From NCBI RefSeq assembly GCF_004363095.1, contig NZ_SNYO01000003.1:558001-622000 (forward strand): 64,000 nucleotides of DNA, written 5' to 3'. Positions 58,175 through 64,000 of this stretch are shown here, piece after piece. A model generated the notes under the pieces. The model worked only from the letters and a program-made list of their open reading frames with translations. It made no database searches and was not told where the DNA came from. The stretch comes from Actinomycetospora succinea. GTDB taxonomy: Bacteria; Actinomycetota; Actinomycetes; Mycobacteriales; Pseudonocardiaceae. The translations under genes were made by a program, and so were the position numbers. Every line of letters begins with the position of its first letter. The first letter of the stretch is position 1.

Positions 58175-58209
58175 GTCAGCGTGGCGGCCACGCTGACGTT
58201 GAACGTCAG
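58175..58209. promoter_or_regulatory. Two overlapping perfect palindromes upstream of the TenA-type gene
   Basis: GTCAGCGTGGC-G-GCCACGCTGAC (58175-58197, 11-bp arms) and CTGACGTT-G-AACGTCAG (58193-58209, 8-bp arms) share CTGAC. Both have a single central G. Their arms are too close to form RNA hairpins easily, which favours protein-binding DNA sites for a dimeric regulator of the gene at 58246. Confidence 0.6.
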
Positions 58210-58245
58210 GAAATCCGCCAGCTCGGTGCGACGCGAGGAGGTCCG

Positions 58246-58884
58246 GTGGGCTTCGCCGACGACATGCGGGTCGCCACGGCGGCGACGTGGGAGGCCGCGG
58301 TCGGGCACCGGTTCGTCGACGAGCTCTGGGCCGGCACCGTCGACGACGCCGTGCTCGCCCGCTACCTCGCGCAGGACGCCCTGTTCCTCGACCGCTTCGT
58401 CGCCCTGCTCGGCGAGGCCGTCGCGTCCGCCGACCGCACCGCTCCCCGGCTCGCGATCGCCCGCCAGCTCGGGCTGGTCGCGGGGGACGAGAACGACTAC
58501 TTCGACCGCGCGCTCGCCCGCCTCGGCGCGACGGCTCCAACCGATCCGCTGCCGGCGACCCGGGGCTTCCTCGACCTGATGGACGAGGCGCGGCGGTCGA
58601 CCTCCTACGGCGACGCGCTGACCGTGCTGCTGGTCGCCGAGTGGCTCTACCTCGACTGGGCCTCCCACCCAGGAGCCGCGCCCGACGACTGGCTGCACCG
58701 CGAGTGGATCGACCTGCACCGCGGCCCCGCGTTCACGGCGTGGGTCGACCTGCTGCGCAGCGAGACCGACCGCGTCGCCGGGGACGCCGACCGGACGACC
58801 CGGGAGCGCATGACCGAGCTGTTCACCCGTGCCGTCGACCTCGAGCTCGTCTTCTTCGACGCCGCCTACGCCGCCGCCGGGTGA
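58246..58884 (+). CDS. TenA family protein (TenA_E class)
   Basis: The 212-residue all-helical protein has the TenA/thiaminase II fold: WEAAVGHRFVDELWAGTVDD, YLAQDALFLDRFV with the conserved Asp, and YGDALTVLLVAEWLYLDWA, where the usual active-site Cys is replaced in a Glu-containing motif, the TenA_E type. These salvage or hydrolyse thiamin breakdown products. GTG 58246 has AGGAGG 3 nt upstream; ATG 58264 is possible. No TPP riboswitch is visible, and no other thiamin gene is near. Confidence 0.85.
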   Translation: MGFADDMRVATAATWEAAVGHRFVDELWAGTVDDAVLARYLAQDALFLDRFVALLGEAVASADRTAPRLAIARQLGLVAGDENDYFDRALARLGATAPTDPLPATRGFLDLMDEARRSTSYGDALTVLLVAEWLYLDWASHPGAAPDDWLHREWIDLHRGPAFTAWVDLLRSETDRVAGDADRTTRERMTELFTRAVDLELVFFDAAYAAAG

Positions 58885-59249
58885 CGCTTGCGCAGCCGCC
58901 GCAGCTGGGCGTCCAGGTGCGGACGGGCCCGCCGCTGGCCCCCGCGCTCGACGATCGCCGCCGCGAGCGACGCCAGCACCCGCTCGAGGCGTGCCACGTC
59001 GGGCGACCACCCGCGTCGCTCGCACTCCTCGAGCCAGTCCACGGCCCCGCGGTTTCCCCGCTCGCCGTTGCAGCGGCGGCACGCGGCGACCTCGTTCTCC
59101 AGCCACGACGGCCCGCCCTTGACCTTGGGCACGACGTGGTCGGTGGTGGCCGCGACGGCACCGGTCAGCGGGCGCGCGCACCACAGGCAGGCGTCGCCGT
59201 CACGCTCGCGCGCGGCGTCGAGCCGCTCACGGCGCCCCGGCTGTCGCAT
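58866..59249 (-). CDS. HNH endonuclease
   Basis: The 127-residue nuclease has a zinc-type HNH core: CLWCARPL, TTDHVVPKVKGGPS with the catalytic His, and CRRCNGERGN. The C-terminal helices are Arg-rich. HNH proteins of this small size may be free-standing nucleases or restriction remnants; no methylase or phage gene is near. ATG 59249 is preferred; ATG 59291 is an alternative. The 3' end overlaps the TenA-type gene by 19 bp on the opposite strand. Confidence 0.85.
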   Translation of the reverse strand: MRQPGRRERLDAARERDGDACLWCARPLTGAVAATTDHVVPKVKGGPSWLENEVAACRRCNGERGNRGAVDWLEECERRGWSPDVARLERVLASLAAAIVERGGQRRARPHLDAQLRRLRKRHPAAA

Positions 59250-59357
59250 CGTGTCCAGGATGCCACCGGATGCGGGCGGCGAACCTCGCATGTGCGCGGC
59301 GGGTGGGTGCCGTCGGCGGAGTGTCCGCCCGGTGATCCACGCCTAGCGTCAGGCGGG

Positions 59358-59837
59358 ATGACCACCAACGGCACCGCTCCCCGCCCCAGCCAGATGAGCA
59401 ACCAGATCCTGGGCGAGGCCGCCCGCCGCATGCTCCCCGTCCTCGCCGGCCGCGTGCTGGCCGCCGTCACCGACCGGGCCGTCGAGAAGGTCGACCAGCT
59501 CGCCGACCGCCTGCACGAGAGCACCGACACCCAGGCCCGCACCCCGAAGCCCGCCGAGGGGCAGAGCCGCACGGGCGCGGCGTTCGCGTTCCTCCTGGAG
59601 CAGGCGCGCCTGTTCCTCGCGTTCGTCGTCCGCCTCGCCTCGCAGGCGCTGGAGATGCTGCGCCGCGCCACCGAGCGGCTCCGTGAGCGCCGCGCGCCGG
59701 AGGGCATCGACGAGGCGCCCGACCTCGAGGAGATCCCCGCGCCGGAGGACTTCGACGACGAGGACGACGAGGACGACGAGGACGTCGACGACGAGTTCGA
59801 GGACGAGGAGGAGGGTCGCGCCACGGCCCGCGTCTGA
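59358..59837 (+). CDS. Hypothetical protein with an acidic C-terminal tail
   Basis: The 159 residues start at ATG 59358 (MTTNGTAPRPSQMSNQILGE). The first 60 form amphipathic helices, the middle has a hydrophobic helix (AFAFLLEQARLFLAFVVRLA) that may touch the membrane, and the C-terminus is a run of Asp/Glu (about residues 120-150). No family is recognised. It lies 20 bp before the GH13 gene in the same direction. Confidence 0.65.
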   Translation: MTTNGTAPRPSQMSNQILGEAARRMLPVLAGRVLAAVTDRAVEKVDQLADRLHESTDTQARTPKPAEGQSRTGAAFAFLLEQARLFLAFVVRLASQALEMLRRATERLRERRAPEGIDEAPDLEEIPAPEDFDDEDDEDDEDVDDEFEDEEEGRATARV

Positions 59838-59857
59838 GCCGGCGGCCGTCAGGCATC

Positions 59858-61510
59858 GTGGAGGGCGTGACAGACACGCCCTGGTGGCGCGAGGCCGTCA
59901 TCTACCAGGTCTACATCCGCAGCTTCGCCGACGCCGACGGCGACGGGATCGGGGACATCGCGGGGATCCGCGAGAAGCTCCCGTACCTCGCCGACCTCGG
60001 CGTCGACGCGTTGTGGATCAACCCCTGGTACGCGTCCCCGCAGGCCGACGCGGGCTACGACGTCGCCGACTACCGGACGATCGAGCCCGCGTACGGCACC
60101 GTCAGCGACGCCGAGAAGCTGATCGTCGACGCCCACGAGCACGGCCTGCGGCTGATCCCCGACATCGTCCCCAACCACACGTCCGACCGGCACGCGTGGT
60201 TCGTCGCCGCCCTCGCCGACGAGCCGGGCGCGCGGGAGCGGTACGTCTTCCGCCCCGGCCGCGGTCCGGACGGCGCCGAGCCGCCCACGAACTGGCAGTC
60301 CCACTTCGGCGGCCCCGCGTGGACGCGGGTGGCGGACGGCTCCTGGTACCTGCACCTGTTCGACCCCGGCCAGCCCGACCTGAACTGGGCGAACCCCGAG
60401 GTCGCGGCCGAGTTCGAGGCGGTCCTGCGCTTCTGGTTCGACCGCGGCGTCGACGGGTTCCGCATCGACGTCGCGCACGGGCTGGTCAAGGACCCGGCGC
60501 TGCCCGACCTCACCGACGCCCGCGACCTCATCGGCCGCACCTACGCGCCGGGCACGCACCCCTTCGTCGACCGCGACGGCGTGCTCGAGGTCTACGAGGC
60601 CTGGCGGCGCGTGGCCGACGAGTACCCCGGCGACCGCATGTTCGTCGCCGAGGCCTGGACCCCGGCGCCGGACCGCCTCGCGCGCTACGTCGCGCCCGGG
60701 CGCCTGCACACGGCGTTCAACTTCGACTACCTCGTCGCGCCCTGGGACCCGGCCGCGCTGCGCGAGACGATCGACGTCACCACCGGCCGGCTCCGGGCCG
60801 CCGGCGCGCCCGCGACGTGGGTGCTGTCCAACCACGACGTCGTCCGGCACCCGAGCCGCTACGGCCGTCCCGTGCGCGCGCCCGAGGAGGTCCCGACGTC
60901 CGCGGTGCCGCAGGCGTCGGACGAGTCCCCGGACCTCGCCCTCGGCACCCGCCGCGCGCGGGCCGCCCTGGTGCTCGAGGCCGCGCTGCCCGGCGGCATG
61001 TACGTCTACCAGGGCGAGGAGCTGGGGCTGCCCGAGGTCGAGGACATCCCCTCCGACGCCCTGCAGGACCCGACCTGGGAGCGCTCGGGACACACGGTCC
61101 GCGGGCGCGACGGCTGCCGCGTGCCGCTCCCGTGGTCGGCCACCGACGGCGCGTCGGCCGGCTTCAGCCCCGAGGGTGCAGCGGCGCCGTGGCTACCGCA
61201 GCCCTCGGGGTGGACCGACTACGCCGCCGACCGCCAGCAGGGCGACCCCGGCGCGGTGCTCGAGCTCTACCGGGCCGCGCTGCACCGGAGGCGGGCCCAC
61301 CCGGCGCTCGGCGACGGCGAGCTGACCTGGGTGTCCGCGCCCGGCGACACGCTGCTGCACCTGCGCCGCGAGCCCGGGTTCGCATGCCTGGTCAACCTCG
61401 GCCCCGAGCCCGTCGACCTCCCCGCGCACGACGAGGTCCTGCTCGCGAGCGTGCCGCTCGAGGACGGCCGGCTGGGGTCCGACGCCGCGGTGTGGCTCGC
61501 CGTGAGCTGA
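59858..61510 (+). CDS. GH13 alpha-glucosidase/oligo-1,6-glucosidase-type enzyme
   Basis: The 550-residue enzyme has the GH13 regions in order: DIVPNHTSDRH, GFRIDVAHG with nucleophile Asp204, FVAEAW with acid/base Glu265, and LSNHDVVRH with Asp327. The opening WWREAVIYQVYIRSFADADG marks the exo-acting glucosidase/trehalose-synthase-like group. There is no signal peptide, so it acts on imported oligosaccharides. The start is GTG 59858; GTG 59867 (MTDTPWW) is equally plausible. A LacI regulator lies nearby but the operator motif is not found here. Confidence 0.9.
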   Translation: MEGVTDTPWWREAVIYQVYIRSFADADGDGIGDIAGIREKLPYLADLGVDALWINPWYASPQADAGYDVADYRTIEPAYGTVSDAEKLIVDAHEHGLRLIPDIVPNHTSDRHAWFVAALADEPGARERYVFRPGRGPDGAEPPTNWQSHFGGPAWTRVADGSWYLHLFDPGQPDLNWANPEVAAEFEAVLRFWFDRGVDGFRIDVAHGLVKDPALPDLTDARDLIGRTYAPGTHPFVDRDGVLEVYEAWRRVADEYPGDRMFVAEAWTPAPDRLARYVAPGRLHTAFNFDYLVAPWDPAALRETIDVTTGRLRAAGAPATWVLSNHDVVRHPSRYGRPVRAPEEVPTSAVPQASDESPDLALGTRRARAALVLEAALPGGMYVYQGEELGLPEVEDIPSDALQDPTWERSGHTVRGRDGCRVPLPWSATDGASAGFSPEGAAAPWLPQPSGWTDYAADRQQGDPGAVLELYRAALHRRRAHPALGDGELTWVSAPGDTLLHLRREPGFACLVNLGPEPVDLPAHDEVLLASVPLEDGRLGSDAAVWLAVS

Positions 61511-62803
61511 TCACCACTCCGGAGGCACGTCCGGCACCGCCGGGTCCGCCTCGACGACGGGGATGTCCGAGGCGGTGTCGACGACCACCGAGCGCGCCGC
61601 GGAGTCGGTCGGCGCGCGCTCGGCGAGGGCCTCCAGCGCGCGGGCGGTGCCCACGTCGGCCCCGGCCTGCTCGGAGAGCAGCCAGCGCACCTCGAGGAGG
61701 TCGCAGTAGGCCTGCACGGCCGTGCCGACGTGGCGCACCGCGGCGTGGGCCCGGCGCATGCCCGGGGCCAGCACGTCGTGGCGCCAGCTCGCGATCGCCT
61801 GCTCCTCGGTGACCCGGCGCTCGGGGTGCTCGCGGGCGATCGCGCGCTGGGTGGCCCGCAGGTCGCCGAGCAGGATGCGCGCCTGGCCCTCGCCGACCTC
61901 CAGGCCGGTGAGCCCGCGCAGGTAGCGGGCGTGGTGGTTGCGCTCGCCGACGGCCACGCGCAGCCGCACGATCCCGCCCGCCGTGTCGTCGGCGGGCGCC
62001 AGGCTCACCTCGTCGACGACATAGCCGAGGTCGTTGAGCTCGCGCACGGTGCCCTCGACGCGGTACCGGTCGCCGAACGCGAACTGCGCCTGCCCGTGCA
62101 GCACGCTCCACAGCGCCTCGTAGCGCTCGGGGAGCTCCATCGCCTCGGCGATCAGCTGCGGCTCGATCTCCGGCGGCCGGTGGAGGCTCGCGGCGAGGTC
62201 GGTCATGCCCGCCGCGACGTTCTCGACGAGGATCTCGAGGTCCATCTGCCGCTGCCCGTCCGACAGCGACGGGTGCACCTCGCTGGTCTCGGCGTCGACG
62301 AGCCAGGCCTGGAACAGCTGGCCGTCGCGGGAGAACAGCGTGTTGGCGAGCGAGCAGTCGCCCCAGTAGACGCCGTGGCGGTGCAGCTCGACCAGCAGGC
62401 CGACCATGGCGTCGAACAGCCGCGCGCGCTGGGCCGGACGGTTCGGGGGCAGACGGGCGATCAGCCGGCGGTACTGCCACGAGCCGGTCAGGTACCGGGT
62501 CAGCAGGATCGAGCAGTCGTGGTCGGGCTGGGTGACGAGCCCCGCCGGGCGCACGGCGGGCAGGCCGGCGGACTCGAGGTGGCGCAGGTTGTCGAACTCC
62601 TTGCCCGCGATGCGCGGCGGCAGCTCCTTGAGCGCCCAGAGCGTCCCGTCGACCTCGACGAACCGCACGAGGTGACGGCTGGGGCCGACGGGCAGCTCGC
62701 GCAGCGGGACGTCGGCGGGGTCCCACGACGCCAGCGGCCGGTCCCAGGGCAGGGCGATCAGGCCGGGCGAGGGGACGCGCAGGCGCAGGTCCGGTGCGGT
62801 CAT
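61511..62803 (-). CDS. DUF4032 protein with a kinase-like (RIO/LPS-kinase) fold
   Basis: The 430-residue protein has a kinase-like N-terminal part: DGTLWALKELP with the Lys position, then the catalytic-loop pattern LHRHGVYWGDCSLANTLF and WLVDAETSEVH. The C-terminal DUF4032 domain (about 240-400) includes RVTEEQAIASWRHDVLAPGM. Function is unproven; a small-molecule or sugar phosphotransfer role is possible. The ATG overlaps the LacI stop by 4 bp (ATGA), so the two are coupled. It converges with the GH13 gene with abutting ends. Confidence 0.85.
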   Translation of the reverse strand: MTAPDLRLRVPSPGLIALPWDRPLASWDPADVPLRELPVGPSRHLVRFVEVDGTLWALKELPPRIAGKEFDNLRHLESAGLPAVRPAGLVTQPDHDCSILLTRYLTGSWQYRRLIARLPPNRPAQRARLFDAMVGLLVELHRHGVYWGDCSLANTLFSRDGQLFQAWLVDAETSEVHPSLSDGQRQMDLEILVENVAAGMTDLAASLHRPPEIEPQLIAEAMELPERYEALWSVLHGQAQFAFGDRYRVEGTVRELNDLGYVVDEVSLAPADDTAGGIVRLRVAVGERNHHARYLRGLTGLEVGEGQARILLGDLRATQRAIAREHPERRVTEEQAIASWRHDVLAPGMRRAHAAVRHVGTAVQAYCDLLEVRWLLSEQAGADVGTARALEALAERAPTDSAARSVVVDTASDIPVVEADPAVPDVPPEW

Positions 62804-63828
62804 CGTGGTGCTCCCGGAGGTGAGGTCGTCCCGCGCAGCACGAGCCGGGTGGGCAGGACCTCGGCGAGGGGTTCCTGCAGGTCGCCGCGCAGTGCGGCCG
62901 CCACGAGCTCCCCGGCGCGGCGACCCTGCTCCCGGACGGGCTGGGCGACGGTGGTGAGGTCGGTCAGCGCGGCCAGCGGGTGGTCGTCGACACCGATCAC
63001 GGAGAGGTCCTCGGGGACGCGCAGGCCGGCGCGGCGCAGGGTGCGGATCGCGCCGAGCGCGGTCTCGTCGTCGTGGGCGAAGACCGCCGTCGGAGGGGTG
63101 CGCAGCCCGAGCAGGCGCGCCATCCCCTCGGCGCCGCCCTCGCCGCCCCACGCCACGGTGGTCGCGAGCTCGTCCTCGGGCTCGATCCCGGCGTCGGCGA
63201 GGGCCGTGCGCCACGCCGACGCCCGCGCGTCGTCGTCCACCGCGATCAGCCCGATCCGCCGATGGCCCAGATGGAGCAGGTGGTCCATCGCCTGGCGCCC
63301 GGCGCCGTGGTCGTCGATGCCGACCGACGGGTACGGCGCCACCCGCCCGCCGGCGACCACGACGTCGACGCCCAGCGACGCGAGCCGGGCGTGCTCGGCG
63401 TCGTCGACGGCCACGGCGAGCACCACGACCGCGTCCACCTTGCGGCGGGCCGGCAGGCGGTCGAAGAACGCGGCGCGCTCCTCGGGACCGCCGACGCGGA
63501 AGAGCACGAGGTCGAGGTCGGCGGCGCGCAGCGCGGCCTCGAGGCCCTCGATGAGCTCGCCGAAGAACCACCGTGACGGGTGCGGCACGAGGACCGCGAC
63601 GCGCCCGGTCGGCCCGCCGGCGAGCCGCGCCGCCTCGGGGGACGCGACGTAGTCGAGCGCCTCGGCGGCCTCGCGGACGCGGGCGCGGGTGGCGGCGGCG
63701 ACGTGCGGGTGCTCGCCGAGGGCCCGCGACGCGGTGGCGAGCGAGACGCCGGCGCGGCGCGCGACGTCGTCGAGGGTCACCGGGGAGGCGGGCGCGGCAC
63801 GGCGCCAGCTCTGCGTGTCCCCGGTCAC
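62800..63828 (-). CDS. LacI-family transcriptional regulator
   Basis: The 342-residue repressor has an N-terminal LacI helix-turn-helix (VTLDDVARRAGVSLATASRALG) with the hinge, then a periplasmic-binding-like effector domain (VAVLVPHPSRWFFGELIEGL to SVIGVDDHPLAALTDLTTV). GTG 63828 is chosen because the domain follows directly; upstream in-frame residues are rejected. Two identical operators lie at 63849 and 63968, so it controls itself and the divergent genes beyond the window, probably sugar uptake. It sits beside a GH13 gene, which suggests a glucoside inducer. Confidence 0.9.
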   Translation of the reverse strand: MTGDTQSWRRAAPASPVTLDDVARRAGVSLATASRALGEHPHVAAATRARVREAAEALDYVASPEAARLAGGPTGRVAVLVPHPSRWFFGELIEGLEAALRAADLDLVLFRVGGPEERAAFFDRLPARRKVDAVVVLAVAVDDAEHARLASLGVDVVVAGGRVAPYPSVGIDDHGAGRQAMDHLLHLGHRRIGLIAVDDDARASAWRTALADAGIEPEDELATTVAWGGEGGAEGMARLLGLRTPPTAVFAHDDETALGAIRTLRRAGLRVPEDLSVIGVDDHPLAALTDLTTVAQPVREQGRRAGELVAAALRGDLQEPLAEVLPTRLVLRGTTSPPGAPR

Positions 63829-63848
63829 AACGTCAGCATGGCACCGGT

Positions 63849-63864
63849 CCGCAAGCGCTTCCAG
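63849..63864. promoter_or_regulatory. LacI-family operator, copy 1
   Basis: CCGCAAGCGCTTCCAG, centred on the palindrome AAGCGCTT, 20 bp upstream of the LacI start. It is identical to the copy at 63968, with start positions 119 bp apart, so looping between them is possible. Confidence 0.8.
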
Positions 63865-63967
63865 AGCAGCAATGGCCCTCATCGACCGGACCGTGTCAGA
63901 CGTCCTAGTGCGACCAGTTCGTCGCTCTTCGTGCTTGACTTGTGAGACCCGCATCACCACGCTCCAC

Positions 63968-63983
63968 CCGCAAGCGCTTCCAG
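63968..63983. promoter_or_regulatory. LacI-family operator, copy 2
   Basis: This is an exact second CCGCAAGCGCTTCCAG near the right edge of the window. It probably controls a divergent plus-strand gene that begins outside the window. Confidence 0.8.
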
Positions 63984-64000
63984 TTCTCGTGTGGGTGTCC

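Noticed and set aside
58064-58245. TPP riboswitch upstream of the TenA-type gene
   Set aside because: No CTGAGA or other conserved thi-box core is visible; the region holds palindromes instead.
1-64000. Mobile elements, prophage, tRNA or rRNA genes
   Set aside because: No transposase, integrase, phage structural gene, tRNA-like cloverleaf or rRNA segment was recognised on reading through either strand. A tRNA scan could still find something missed.

Overview
The window is about 64 kb of very GC-rich DNA (near 75%) with dense genes, many GTG starts and an actinobacterial gene order. The block GT87 membrane protein - secreted protein - rpsF - ssb - rpsR - rplI - dnaB matches the ribosomal/replication neighbourhood of mycobacteria and relatives (Rv0051 to Rv0058 order). 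With mycobacterial-type FadE5, many acyl-CoA dehydrogenases and a cslA-glxA-GH6 locus, this points to a chromosomal segment of a Pseudonocardiales-type actinomycete (Pseudonocardia/Actinomycetospora-like). The order is inferred from synteny, not proven. I see no tRNA, rRNA, CRISPR array, transposase, phage or plasmid gene.

Layout. 1-6.3 kb: partial GT87 protein, a secreted/anchored unknown protein, rpsF-ssb-rpsR-rplI with a strong terminator, a DnaA-box-like leader, and dnaB. 6.3-17 kb: metabolic and membrane genes (MFS transporter, CutA, two short-chain dehydrogenase-type proteins, aldo-keto reductase, DoxX, FAD-linked sugar oxidase, FUSC transporter). 17-20 kb: FadE5-type acyl-CoA dehydrogenase with operator-like palindromes, and a DUF72 protein. 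19.9-27.3 kb, minus strand: DUF1206, VanW-like and GroES-like genes joined by 4-bp overlaps, then an AAA ATPase and an Hsp70-ATPase/TM/beta-propeller fusion. 27.5-33.9 kb: four translationally linked signalling genes, namely a degenerate kinase, a LuxR-type response regulator, a second degenerate kinase and a 1228-residue intact kinase with a long unexplained C-terminus. 34-38.4 kb: a stand-alone small protein, a second LuxR regulator/kinase pair, a small membrane protein and a TetR regulator. 38.5-45.8 kb: SCP2-like protein, two acyl-CoA dehydrogenases, HchA, YegP, a cytochrome P450, an SRPBCC protein and a phosphoesterase. 46.1-52.3 kb: cslA-glxA-GH6, the actinobacterial apical-glycan system. 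52.3-64 kb: oxidoreductases, a lipoprotein, Nudix, asnB, aldo-keto reductase, TenA-type protein, HNH nuclease, a GH13 glucosidase, DUF4032, and a LacI regulator with twin operators whose divergent target lies beyond the window.

How parts work together. The rpsF operon supplies ribosomal proteins, SSB and the replicative helicase. The CslA synthase, GlxA copper radical oxidase and GH6 hydrolase would make, oxidise and trim a beta-glucan at the cell surface. The acyl-CoA dehydrogenases, SCP2-like protein, TetR and P450 suggest lipid or sterol turnover. The 27.5-33.9 kb kinase cluster is the best candidate for an undescribed signalling arrangement, because two of its three kinase-like proteins lack recognisable ATP-binding motifs while the third is intact.

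Several non-coding elements stand out: a hairpin whose stem and loop recur in two convergent gaps, a 48-bp perfect palindrome with no loop, a dispersed 26-27-bp element inverted around the Hsp70-like gene with related tandem copies inside a reading frame, and several clean operator-like palindromes.
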